DNA of 64,000 nt. Origin: an uncultured Verrucomicrobiota bacterium (GTDB taxonomy: Bacteria > Verrucomicrobiota > Verrucomicrobiia > Opitutales > UBA9783). The DNA lies in the NCBI GenBank assembly GCA_902495005.1, contig CABUVL010000004.1, positions 1-64,000 of the forward strand, read 5' to 3'. How positions within the stretch are numbered: the stretch's first letter is position 1; every line of letters begins with the position of its first letter. A program made the translations under genes and the position numbers. Under the pieces are notes generated by a model. The model saw only the letters and a program-made list of their open reading frames with translations. It was not told the origin of the DNA and did not search any database. This document shows positions 42,507-51,770 of this stretch, one piece after another.

Positions 42507-44786
42507 ATGAGCTTAAGTGTTATAAAAAGAAGCGGTAAAAAAGTTCCCTACAACGAAGAATACATCCACAAAATGGTGGAGTACGCCTGTGAAAATTTGG
42601 AAGGCGTATCCATGTCAGACATCGTTTTACATGCGGGGATCCAAGTTTACGATGGGATTAAAACCTCTGAAATTCACGACATGACGATCAAATCTGCCGC
42701 GGATAAAATTTCCATTGATGCGCCCAACTATCAGTACGTGGCGGCCAATTTAATGATTTCAAAGATAAGAAAAGAGGCCTACGGGTGCTGGCAAGTTCCA
42801 CCCTTGTACGATCACATTAAAAAAATGTGCGACGGCGGGTGGTACGATGCCCAACTTTTAAAAAAATACGACAAGGCCGAGTTGGATTTCTTCAATACCG
42901 TCGTACGACACGAATTGGACCTGAAATTTTCTTACGCGGCCACAAAACAATTTGAAACAAAATACTTAGTTCAAAATCGAGTGACCGGCCAGATTCTTGA
43001 AAGCCCGCAAATGGCATTGATGTGCATTTCGTTAACGTTATTTCAGGATTTTTCTAAGAATAAAAGTGTACGCTCAAAAATTATTTGCGAATTTTACAAG
43101 CACCTTTCGGCAAACGACATCTCCTTACCGACGCCCATCATGGCGGGCGTTCGAACTCCGCTCAAGCAATTCAGTTCATGTGTGTTAATTGAATGCGGCG
43201 ATTCACTTGACAGCATTTCGGCAAGCAGCAATGCAATCATACGTTACGTTTCTCAAAGAGCCGGAATTGGCATCAATATTGGCCAAATTCGGGCTAAGGG
43301 CACGCCCGTAAGGAATGGAGCTGCGTATCATACGGGCATCACGCCTTTCGTCAAATTTTTTCAATCAGCCGTACAAAGTTGCTCGGCGGGCGGCATTCGA
43401 GCTGGGGCCGCCACTGCGTATTACCCACTTTGGCATTACGAAGTCGAAGACCTGTTGGTTTTAAAAAACAACCGCGGGGTGGAAGAAAACAGGGCTCGGC
43501 ACATCGATTACGGCGTACAAATCAATGGATTTCTCTACAAGCGCTTGCAAAATGGGCAAAATATTACGCTGTTTTCACCGCATGAGGTCCAAGACCTGTA
43601 TCAAGCCTTCTTTGCCGATCAAAACTTATTTGCGCAATTGTACGAACGTTACGAAAATGATCCTCGCATTCGCTTCAAAAAGACGATCAAGGCGGTCGAA
43701 TTATTTTCTCTGCTCATGCGCGAAAGATCCAGCACGGGTCGCATCTACATTATGAATGTAGATCACTGCAACACGCACTCTTCATTCGATCCATCGCTTG
43801 CGCCCATTAAGCAGTCTAATCTTTGCGTGGAAGTCACATTGCCGACAAAATCGCTCAGCTTAGAACATCCATCGACAGGAGAAATTGCACTGTGCACATT
43901 GGCGGCCATTAACTTGGGCAATATCGGTACGGATCACGAAAAAATGCAGAAGTGTACGCAACTGCTCGTGTACGCTTTGGATAGTTTAATCGATTATCAA
44001 AATTACCCAGTTGAAGCCTCTAAGGCCAATACCTTGGAACGACGTTCACTCGGCATAGGTGTCATTAATTACGCCGGATTTTTGGCTCAGAGAAACTTAA
44101 AATATTCTGACAACGAACACCTCAAAATCACACACGAAGTGTTTGAAATGTTCCAATACTATTGCATTCAAGCCTCCGTGGAATTGGCAAAAATAAAAGG
44201 TCCGTGCAAGCGCTTTTCTGAAACAAAGTATGCAAAGGGGATCCTTCCCATCGACAGTTATTATAAGAAGGGCATCGACAAATTAATAGCTCCCGACGCA
44301 CTTAAATTGAATTGGGAAGCCTTGCGGCACGACATTTTAAAATACGGCATGCGTAACAGCACCTTAACGGCCTTGATGCCTTCTGAAACTTCGTCGCAAG
44401 TCAGTAACTCAACCAATGGCATCGAACCCCCCCGCGCGCTTATTTCAGTTAAACAAAGCAAGGATGGCATCGTCAAACAGGTGGTTCCAAACGTCGAAGC
44501 AATTGGTTCTCAATACGAATTACTTTGGGATATGCCAGACAACTCGGGCTATTTAAAGACCGTGGGCATTATGCAAAAATTTGTCGACCAATCCATTTCG
44601 GCAAACACCAATTACGATCCTTATAAGTATCCTGACAACAAGGTACCCATGCAGGTTTTGTTAAAAGACCTCTTACTGGCCTATTCTTTGGGAATTAAGA
44701 CATTGTATTACCACAATACCCGTGATCATGGATCTGAAAAGGACGCGACAGATGACGGTTGTGCAAGCGGAGCGTGCAAAATATAA
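42507..44786 (+). CDS. nrdA: Class Ia ribonucleotide reductase, catalytic subunit NrdA
   Basis: Reduces ribonucleoside diphosphates to deoxy forms. The ATP-cone lies at ~3-90. Active-site cysteines are in FSSCVLIECGDSLDSI near 219, SNLCVE and ALCTLAAINLG near 427-470. The radical-relay tyrosine pair is in LYYHNTR and the C-terminus ends DDGCASGACKI with the two shuttle cysteines. At 759 residues it is nearly the size of E. coli NrdA (761) and resembles it throughout. With nrdB it forms a compact operon; TrxA upstream could be its reductant. Confidence 0.96.
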   Translation: MSLSVIKRSGKKVPYNEEYIHKMVEYACENLEGVSMSDIVLHAGIQVYDGIKTSEIHDMTIKSAADKISIDAPNYQYVAANLMISKIRKEAYGCWQVPPLYDHIKKMCDGGWYDAQLLKKYDKAELDFFNTVVRHELDLKFSYAATKQFETKYLVQNRVTGQILESPQMALMCISLTLFQDFSKNKSVRSKIICEFYKHLSANDISLPTPIMAGVRTPLKQFSSCVLIECGDSLDSISASSNAIIRYVSQRAGIGINIGQIRAKGTPVRNGAAYHTGITPFVKFFQSAVQSCSAGGIRAGAATAYYPLWHYEVEDLLVLKNNRGVEENRARHIDYGVQINGFLYKRLQNGQNITLFSPHEVQDLYQAFFADQNLFAQLYERYENDPRIRFKKTIKAVELFSLLMRERSSTGRIYIMNVDHCNTHSSFDPSLAPIKQSNLCVEVTLPTKSLSLEHPSTGEIALCTLAAINLGNIGTDHEKMQKCTQLLVYALDSLIDYQNYPVEASKANTLERRSLGIGVINYAGFLAQRNLKYSDNEHLKITHEVFEMFQYYCIQASVELAKIKGPCKRFSETKYAKGILPIDSYYKKGIDKLIAPDALKLNWEALRHDILKYGMRNSTLTALMPSETSSQVSNSTNGIEPPRALISVKQSKDGIVKQVVPNVEAIGSQYELLWDMPDNSGYLKTVGIMQKFVDQSISANTNYDPYKYPDNKVPMQVLLKDLLLAYSLGIKTLYYHNTRDHGSEKDATDDGCASGACKI

Positions 44787-45216
44787 AATGGCTAATGGAC
44801 CATCGATCCAGTGAAATCGACTAAGCTCTTCATTTAGGATTTCAAAGTACAAGCCGTGTAATTCTAAAAAAATATACGGCCTGCAGAGCCGGTGCCCGTA
44901 AGTAAGTAAGTAAGTAAATAGGACAACTTGTGATTTAATCGCTTGGTAATAATGAGCTTATGTTTCTAGACTTATCAAGCCTTGAACCAAATTCGATGGA
45001 TACTGTCAAAGGGGGAGAAGGCGTGTCTTGTAAATTAACTCACGCACTTAAAACAATTCAATTTGTTAAGAATTCACCGACGATAGAGTGCCCTCAAGAT
45101 GAATGAGGGCCTCGGATGCCGCCTGCATGTTAGAAATAAATAGCAAAATGCTTGACGGCACCCAATGAATACCAACCTAAGTTCTTAAATTTGGCGGCGT
45201 TTTTGACCCTGATCGT
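44787..45216. other. Intergenic region after nrdA
   Basis: About 430 bases between convergent nrdA and pfp. It contains a GTAA tetranucleotide run and a GCCCTC/GAGGGC hairpin (45090-45110, loop of 9) without a T-tract. No gene was identified. Confidence 0.4.
44898..44917. repeat. GTAA tetranucleotide repeat (five copies)
   Basis: Five exact GTAA units lie about 110 bases downstream of nrdA in non-coding DNA. Such runs can vary in length by slippage. Confidence 0.9.
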
Positions 45217-46401
45217 TTACTGAAAGCGTTGAAACAGGCCTTTTACTTTAGGATCATTTACATTTAACGGCTTTGCACCCCTAATTTTCTCAAATTCAAT
45301 GCAACGCAAACGATTTTCTTGCGATTCATCGTGGCCAATTAATCCACTCACGCCCTTAAATGCGCACTCAACCGCAAAATCGACACACGATTGAATTAAA
45401 TTTAAATCATACGCATTGGGAGCGGCCGAGCGGGCAAAATAACCGCTTTTTTGCACCAACATTTTTTGAGCACCCAGTGCAGAAGACAGCTGCTCACCAA
45501 TCCACTTTCCAGCGTTAATGTGATCGAGCTTGACATGGCCAAACGCATCACGTGCGACTGATTCGCCCTTCATTTCCAGCGCTTTTACAATGGCAGAAAC
45601 GCAAGCCCCCTCGCTGACAAATAAATTCAAACACGACAACTTGTCAAATATGGGCTTGAGGCGGCGCACCTCTCGTTCGAGGTCAAATTCGATCTCTGGA
45701 ACGTATACGCCGTGGATTTCAAATTTTTCTTTTGAAAAGCCCAAATTGGGAGCAAAGCAACGCCGATTTAATCTGGACAAGTAACAGTCCGCCGTAGCGT
45801 AGGTTAACCAACCACAGTGACGCCCCATAACTTCGTGTATGATTAACATACCCGGATTGGCACTGTGCTCGTGCACAATATTTTCAAAAAAGATAGCGCC
45901 TTGTTCCGCCGCAGTCATTGCCCCCAAACTTTGCTTGACGGGATAAATGTCGTTGTCGATGGTTTTCGGCAATCCAACAATTTGTAAGGCGTACTTATTT
46001 TTGGCTAAAAATTGTGCCAATTCGGCTGCCGTTGTACTCGTATCATCTCCACCAATCGTGTGAAGTACATCGATCTTATCGCGCATTAACTGCTGTGCCG
46101 CGACTTCAAACGGATTTTGACCAGCTTGAATCAATCCTTTTTTCTCACAATCTTTGGCGTTTGACAACTTTACACGACTGTTTCCAATGGGACTTCCGCC
46201 GAAATTCAACAGGCGATCAGCCTCTTCTCGAGCTTCGCGAGTGATCACCCTATGTTGACCCAATAAAAGACCTTGATATCCATTTAAATAAGCAATGATT
46301 TCAACACTTTTATCTAATTCCGTGTAACGCTTGATAAGCCCACCAATGGCAGCCGAAAGACAGGGAGCCAATCCTCCTGAAGTTAAAATAGCAACTTTCA
46401 T
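45217..46401 (-). CDS. pfp: Pyrophosphate-dependent 6-phosphofructokinase
   Basis: A glycolytic enzyme using pyrophosphate instead of ATP. The diagnostic residues are the second Asp in TIGGDDTSTT near 116-125, which blocks ATP binding, and the lysine of LPKTIDND near 144. The N-terminal ILTSGGLAPCLSAAI and GRHCGWLTYATA near 193 fit the family. At 394 residues it is the short PFP class. The PPi enzyme saves ATP and is reversible, common in host-dependent and anaerobic bacteria. It stands alone, convergent with nrdA. Confidence 0.9.
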   Translation of the reverse strand: MKVAILTSGGLAPCLSAAIGGLIKRYTELDKSVEIIAYLNGYQGLLLGQHRVITREAREEADRLLNFGGSPIGNSRVKLSNAKDCEKKGLIQAGQNPFEVAAQQLMRDKIDVLHTIGGDDTSTTAAELAQFLAKNKYALQIVGLPKTIDNDIYPVKQSLGAMTAAEQGAIFFENIVHEHSANPGMLIIHEVMGRHCGWLTYATADCYLSRLNRRCFAPNLGFSKEKFEIHGVYVPEIEFDLEREVRRLKPIFDKLSCLNLFVSEGACVSAIVKALEMKGESVARDAFGHVKLDHINAGKWIGEQLSSALGAQKMLVQKSGYFARSAAPNAYDLNLIQSCVDFAVECAFKGVSGLIGHDESQENRLRCIEFEKIRGAKPLNVNDPKVKGLFQRFQ

Positions 46402-46453
46402 AGTTATTTAAAAATACAACGAAGCCACGGATCTGCCAAGTAAATAAGCAGAT

Positions 46454-47221
46454 TTACAAAACGTAGCTTACCCACTTGTCTCCCTCGAGCAATTTAATCG
46501 ACCGGATGAGCATCTTCGTTAGACTTCCGGCTCGTTGAAATGTGGCAGACTTCAAATACCAGTGACCCTCTCCAAATTTTTTCAAACTTTGTAATGAAAA
46601 TTGCGCGCAAATGGCATTTTTATCGTCGTATGCGATGGCTTCCATAATGGTGTTAAAATTTTCATCGATGTATACGACCACTTGCCGAACTTTTATAAAA
46701 TCAGCAGGCGCAGAAAAATAACACCTCAGCGCTTTCCGACCTCGTTTGGCCGTTCGTTCAAATTTTACCAAATTCCAATTCAAAAATGGCATAGCCATCA
46801 TTAAATAACAACAACCTGGCGCTTCAGGTACTATAGGCTCAAGCCAGTGATCGATAGGGTAGGGGCACTGATTAAGCAGAGGTGTTTGTGGGCAAAATTT
46901 ATTAAACTTAATTTCTTGATTACCAGTCAAAAACAACCTCAGAATAATTTCATTTTGAGAATCACTAAGCACGCGACTTTGAAGTTCACCCGATAAAGTA
47001 CGATCTTTGCTCAGCAATTCAAACCGCATCACGTGTTGAGAACTCAGCGTAAATTGCCTGATCGCGCGTATTCTTTCTTGGACCGAACACGTGTCTTCAG
47101 CCATTAGGCACGAGCTAATTACCAAGAAAAGATAAAACGACCCAAGGTACAAAAATTTTTTAAAAAAGCACTTCGCCCTGAAATTTTTTAGCGTACCCAA
47201 TGACGCAATAAAACTACGCAT
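46454..47221 (-). CDS. Exported LolA-like / outer-membrane lipoprotein-sorting-type protein
   Basis: A hydrophobic signal segment (FLYLGSFYLFLVISSCLMAED) ends near residue 42. ISSC could serve as a lipobox, or cleavage may follow LMA. The mature part has alternating strands such as HVMRFELLSKDRTLSGELQS and YLKSATFQRAGSLTKMLIRS, and ends near LLEGDKW. This is reminiscent of the LolA/LolB half-barrel family used in outer-membrane lipoprotein traffic. The match is by pattern only. Its start overlaps secG by 8 bases, placing it in a secretion-related operon. Confidence 0.45.
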   Translation of the reverse strand: MRSFIASLGTLKNFRAKCFFKKFLYLGSFYLFLVISSCLMAEDTCSVQERIRAIRQFTLSSQHVMRFELLSKDRTLSGELQSRVLSDSQNEIILRLFLTGNQEIKFNKFCPQTPLLNQCPYPIDHWLEPIVPEAPGCCYLMMAMPFLNWNLVKFERTAKRGRKALRCYFSAPADFIKVRQVVVYIDENFNTIMEAIAYDDKNAICAQFSLQSLKKFGEGHWYLKSATFQRAGSLTKMLIRSIKLLEGDKWVSYVL

Positions 47222-47597
47222 TCGTGTCGTTGGCTACCGTCGCATTTTCGTGCTCAGCCGTACTGCTGGAGGGCAACGTAGTTAATGCTCCCGACGCTTC
47301 TGCTTCGTCGACAACCATAGGGGCAAGTTCTTTTTGTTTGGGGTCGTGATGTTGCTTGGAAACTTGGCAAAGCGTCAACGTCAAAGTTATTACGAAGAAA
47401 GCGATTACACTGTACACCGTCCAACGCGTAAGCACATTGGAAGCCTCGCCGCCAAAGGCTGACTCAGCGGCACCTCCGCCAAGAGCGGCACCCATGCCCG
47501 CATTGGCACTCGGTTTTTGCATTAAAATTAATAAAATGAGCCACGCGCACAAAATAATTAAACAGACCGAACCAGCACCTATAATAAAATTTACCAT
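47214..47597 (-). CDS. secG: Preprotein translocase subunit SecG
   Basis: A small membrane subunit of the Sec translocon. Two hydrophobic helices (5-26 and ~60-80) flank the conserved QKPSANAGMGAALGGGAAESAFGG loop region. After the second helix a ~45-residue polar tail rich in Ala/Glu/Thr extends the protein to 127 residues. The upstream promoter region lacks an obvious -10; GAGAAG about 10 bases before the start is a possible weak ribosome site. Confidence 0.93.
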   Translation of the reverse strand: MVNFIIGAGSVCLIILCAWLILLILMQKPSANAGMGAALGGGAAESAFGGEASNVLTRWTVYSVIAFFVITLTLTLCQVSKQHHDPKQKELAPMVVDEAEASGALTTLPSSSTAEHENATVANDTNA

Positions 47598-48001
47598 AAC
47601 CGTAAAAACTTCTCTTGAATATTTTATTTTTTAACGCCAAATGCAAGCAAAATATATGATTTCTTTAATACGTGACCTGTAAAAAATTGAAACATTCAAT
47701 CACTATCGGACCTATAAGATCATGAATGTCCAACATAAACCTTAGCCATGTGTTAGTTCTCTCATTCTATAAATACAATTAATGAACAACCACCAAGGTC
47801 ATTTTGCGTTTGAAAAATAATACCCATAAAGGAAACGGTACCTCGTATGCGACTTCGTCTAACATTTTTGTAAAAAAGCATTTTACACGTGAAATCTTCT
47901 TTTTTTAATTGATTCTCTGAAAGACTGTTTCGTGACATTCAAAATAATTTATAGAGTAAGACCCATCGCGTTAAAAAAATTCGACATAATTATTCAATAA
48001 A
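47598..48001. other. Divergent intergenic region between secG and comEC
   Basis: About 400 A+T-rich bases carrying the promoters for the two divergent genes. I can assign no specific box with confidence and see no RNA gene or repeat. Confidence 0.3.
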
Positions 48002-49441
48002 ATGATTCTGCGCTATCCCATTGCCTGGGCCAATGTAGCCGTTATTTTCAGCTTATGCTTTGTCAGTGGGATATTATCCAAGCAACTCGGTTCTTCACTC
48101 ATGTCGCTGTCATTTCTCCTTTTCTTTTTATGGACGCAACGCATCGGTTTAAAAAAGTCATTCCTATTTGTTATTTCCACGTTATTAATGAGTGTGGCGT
48201 ACCATAGTTATATTTCCAAGCAGTTGGAAATTAAGGGGAAGGGCGTCATTTCTGGCAATTTTATCTTTGAAAAAATTTTTAAGACGCGCCCTGGGCGTTT
48301 AGGTGGAATAGGGCACTTACAAGGAAATCATGATAAAACCTACGTACACATTTTTTCAAAACTAACGCTTGAAGAAAACACATGGTACTACGTTAAAGGG
48401 ATGCGTCTGCCTCTACATTCTCCATTTGGAATAAATCAAAACTTTTCGCACTATTTATGGGCTCGCGGTGTGCGATATCATCTGCCTAAGGTCTCACAAT
48501 TTAGGCGTATTGGCAACGACCGTTCGCCCTCATTTTCACAACGATTACGACTGCATTTTAGCAATGTTCTCAAAATGCATTTTAAGAATGATGAAAAAGC
48601 ACACACGTACGAGGCCATCTTACTCGGTAAAAAAGAATGCCTAAGTGAGTCCCAATTAAAGCACTTTTTGTACACGGGGACCATGCACCTATTTGCGGTG
48701 AGTGGATTGCACGTCGGCGTTGTGAGCACGTTTTTATTTTTTCTTTGCAAGGCATTAAGATTTCCCAAGCTGGTTAAGCTCCTTTGTACTTTTTCAGGCG
48801 TCTTACTGTACGCGAGCATTGTGGGGTTCAGCCCGTCAACCTTAAGGGCCTCTTGCATGGTATTTTTTGTTCTTTTTATGCAACTGATCAATAAGCCCAT
48901 CGACATCAATGCGGCCTTTTTCAACACCGCATTTTTTGTTTTGCTCTTAAATCCATGGCAAATTTGGGATGTCGGTTTTCAATTATCCTATGGGGTTGTC
49001 GCAAGCATTATTTACTGGGGCGTCCCATGGGCAAAAGCATGGACGCAAGGTTCATCCTATAAAACCATCGATCGATTCAAATCTTCCCTCTGTATCTCTT
49101 TCAGTGCCAGCATAATGAGCGGATTATTTACCATGTACTATTGGAGTTTGTTTACACCTTGGGCTTTTGTAACAAATTTGTTTTTAATCCCACTCACCAG
49201 CGGCATCGTCGTTCTGGGCAGCACGAGCTTTATCGCAAGCTTTCTTTGCCCTGCAGGCGTACCTCTCATTAACTCCATTGCAGAATGCTTCATCAGCGTC
49301 CTACTGAACTGCGTGCATTTCCTTTCGAACCTGCCTTACGCGGCCATTCCCATTCATTGTAACAGCCACATTTTTTACACCTGCCTATTTTTATTTTTCT
49401 TAAGCATCACAATTCATAAGGATAAGGGAACCGAACACTAA
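48002..49441 (+). CDS. comEC: ComEC/Rec2-family DNA-uptake channel protein (competence domain only)
   Basis: An inner-membrane protein that passes single-stranded DNA during transformation. The competence domain is clear: GTMHLFAVSGLHVGVVS near 226-242, VGFSPSTLRASCMVFF near 275 and NPWQIWDVGFQLSYG near 316. Around ten hydrophobic helices are visible. At 479 residues it lacks the C-terminal metallo-beta-lactamase nuclease domain found in longer homologues. An N-terminal OB-like segment (~70-165) is present. It is monocistronic. Confidence 0.88.
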   Translation: MILRYPIAWANVAVIFSLCFVSGILSKQLGSSLMSLSFLLFFLWTQRIGLKKSFLFVISTLLMSVAYHSYISKQLEIKGKGVISGNFIFEKIFKTRPGRLGGIGHLQGNHDKTYVHIFSKLTLEENTWYYVKGMRLPLHSPFGINQNFSHYLWARGVRYHLPKVSQFRRIGNDRSPSFSQRLRLHFSNVLKMHFKNDEKAHTYEAILLGKKECLSESQLKHFLYTGTMHLFAVSGLHVGVVSTFLFFLCKALRFPKLVKLLCTFSGVLLYASIVGFSPSTLRASCMVFFVLFMQLINKPIDINAAFFNTAFFVLLLNPWQIWDVGFQLSYGVVASIIYWGVPWAKAWTQGSSYKTIDRFKSSLCISFSASIMSGLFTMYYWSLFTPWAFVTNLFLIPLTSGIVVLGSTSFIASFLCPAGVPLINSIAECFISVLLNCVHFLSNLPYAAIPIHCNSHIFYTCLFLFFLSITIHKDKGTEH

Positions 49442-49506
49442 GAGATTCCGTTACAAGCCTACATGTGATTTGATCTTTATTGACAGGCAAATCAAGAATT
49501 GTTAAA

Positions 49507-50086
49507 AAAGAGCAAGATTAATAAACGCTGATGACATCGTACTAAATGTCCATAGAACAGCTCGAGATATAGCAGATACACACTGGGAAGGACAAGCGTG
49601 GACCAATAAAGAGCTAGAAACTTTGGTTGATGACCTTTGGGCCTGGGTACCTCTAGATTATGATACATACAAAGGGGGTCGTTGTGATACATTTGCCTGC
49701 CAAATTGTAAAGCGTTTAAACACTTTGGTCTCAAAACAAATTCAACAGACCTAAGACGTGCCATAAGTCACTGCTTGGATAAAAAAATTAATAATAGGAA
49801 TAGCATTGTATTTAATTATGCCGCATTGTATCCCGATTTATTTTTTGGCTTTTTAAAGAATTTGATAGCCCATAACTATTGTAAGGAAGTCGTGGACATT
49901 TTGATGTATCGAACTGATGAAAATGATTGTTCAGGGCCAATTGCCACACAAGTACAAAATGATCCGGGCTTCTATGAAGATATTTACAATCAATTGCCGA
50001 AAGATGTAAGAGCTCCATTAGATGGCGCTTATTACCAAGGGAACACCTGTTGTTCAATTCTAGGCAACGGATTGTGTAGTATGTAA
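49507..50086 (+). pseudogene. Frameshifted gene of unknown family
   Basis: Two overlapping frames together look like one protein. The first (from 49507) reads ADDIVLNVHRTARDIADTHW and on to VKRLNTLVSKQIQ, ending at a TAA (49752). It has no start codon, and a third frame upstream gives NQELLKKSKIN. The second frame continues TDLRRAISHCLDKK to a stop at 50086 with a Cys-rich end (CCSILGNGLCS). The only start in the second frame before the body is a TTG at 49775. I do not recognise the family. Indels in the assembly could mimic this, but neighbouring genes are broken too. Confidence 0.5.
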
Positions 50087-50116
50087 GCTCTAAAAAACAA
50101 ATTGATTTAAAAATTT

Positions 50117-50142
50117 ATTCCCCCCCTAAAGGGGGAATTTTA
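50117..50142. terminator. Hairpin terminator
   Basis: ATTCCCCC and GGGGGAAT pair around CCTAAA, followed by TTTAT. It lies 30 bases after the stop at 50086 and separates the two broken genes. The reverse strand also has an A/T-rich tail. Confidence 0.8.
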
Positions 50143-50167
50143 TAAGCCGTCAAAATAATATTTTATA

Positions 50168-51749
50168 ATGTCAATACCCCCTTATATTAATCTCTCAACT
50201 TATAGCGCAGCGGATGACTCTCTTGTGCTTCAAGCTAAATCTAATCATCTTAAAGAAAATTCTGTAGCTGCAAGCAACTTAGCTAAAAAAGCTAAGGACA
50301 CGGACTCACTTGCCAATTTACAAGGGAAACAAACGCCACGAACTGTAACGGTACGAGCAATGAAACAGGCGGAAGTTCAATCCGCACGTGATTTAGAACT
50401 ATCAGCATTATCAGCCACCGCAAGCGCAATACTACTAAGCTTTCTAAATCCCAAGATAAGTGGGTAAACAACATCAATTCTAAGGAAATAGCTACACAAA
50501 CGCCTTTTGATTCAAAGACAATATTGATAAAAATTGGAAATGGGAAGCACCCGCTTTGGAGAAAATAAAAGATAATGATAATTTATCTGAGAAAATAAGC
50601 AAAGATATAGATACCGTCAGCAGTAAATTAAAGACATTGGAAAACAAAATATATCGCTTCTTCACAATACCAGAAGAAAATCGTAACGGCTTAGAACAAA
50701 CGTTTGCATGGATGCAAACACTTACACTTGACGCTTGGGTACAAGACGACGTCAAAAATTCAATTCCTCAAGGAGATGAGTATAAAGGCTTACGTGATAT
50801 TTTTGACGATAATACAACGCAATCACCTGAAGCCCAAAAGGCCAGTGAGCTCATTGGAATCGCCAAACATTTGCCCTTATATGGAGAAAGTGGAAAGGAA
50901 TTATTAAAGCTCAAGTTATCAACAGGGCAATCTGTCATCAGCGACCTTAAAAAAATTGACCCCGCCTGGTCCAATTGTGCCAAATGGGGACAACGTGGCC
51001 GTTGGAGTGCGGTCGAAGGAACCCCTACACGTGTCGGATGGCAAAAAGACAATGTTAAGGGGAGTACCTCCGATGATCAAGGAAGCATTAGCTTAAGATA
51101 TGAGGTCGACAATAAATACCAAGGCAATGATAATTTGGGTCGAGCTTGCATCAGCTCTTTCAATCCACCTCCGACAGCCTCTTACGATCAAATGCCACAA
51201 TCCGCCATTGATGCCATTGATCAGTTACCATCATCGTATTCACTTGAAAATAAGCAATTGATAAAACATCAATTAGTCCAATTAGGTTTAGCAAAAACAG
51301 GCGAAGATGGTCAACTGCATCCGACAAAATCGACGGCGTCTTTGATCGCCGACAAAGGCCTCGGTACTATTTGCAGCATTTCGGGAACCACCGTAGAAAC
51401 CGCCGTATGGTTCATGAAAGACGATCCACAAATGTATGATGCCTTACTCCGTTTGGCATCAGCACCCCAATCAGATGTACAAGCAGCTATTCAATCGTTA
51501 AATAAGACAGATTTTCCAAAGATTTTTGCCAGTATCACAGGTTTTATGCAAGCTGGACAATTTCACTCAGCTGCAGAAGTTCTTGGCGGCATGTACATGT
51601 CCGCTGTTGCTATACACAACGACCAATCTAATAATGAAAAAGTCTCAACTGACGTAGCTTCCTTATTAAAGGGATATGGCAATCTCTTAGATGCGCTCAA
51701 AAGTAATCCAGACCTCTTTGTTAATAAAGAAACCGCACAAGCTGCGTAA
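50168..51749 (+). pseudogene. Broken gene for a large Ser/Lys-rich protein, possible secreted effector
   Basis: Three frame segments read as one ~520-residue protein. The first (50168-~50435, ATG start) runs MSIPPYINLSTYSAADDS to SALSATASA. A shifted segment reads TTKLSKSQDKWVNNINSKEI and on to TPFDSK, and a second shift leads into DNIDKNWKWEAPALEKIKD and the long frame ending at 51749. The 5' third is polar with heptad-like Lys/Glu/Leu helices (SKLKTLENKI); the C-terminal 150 residues are helical. No family is recognised. The unstructured Ser/Thr-rich start resembles type III substrates. If the shifts are assembly errors, the gene would be intact. Confidence 0.5.
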
Positions 51750-51770
51750 AATCTTTTGTACAGCGTCCAT

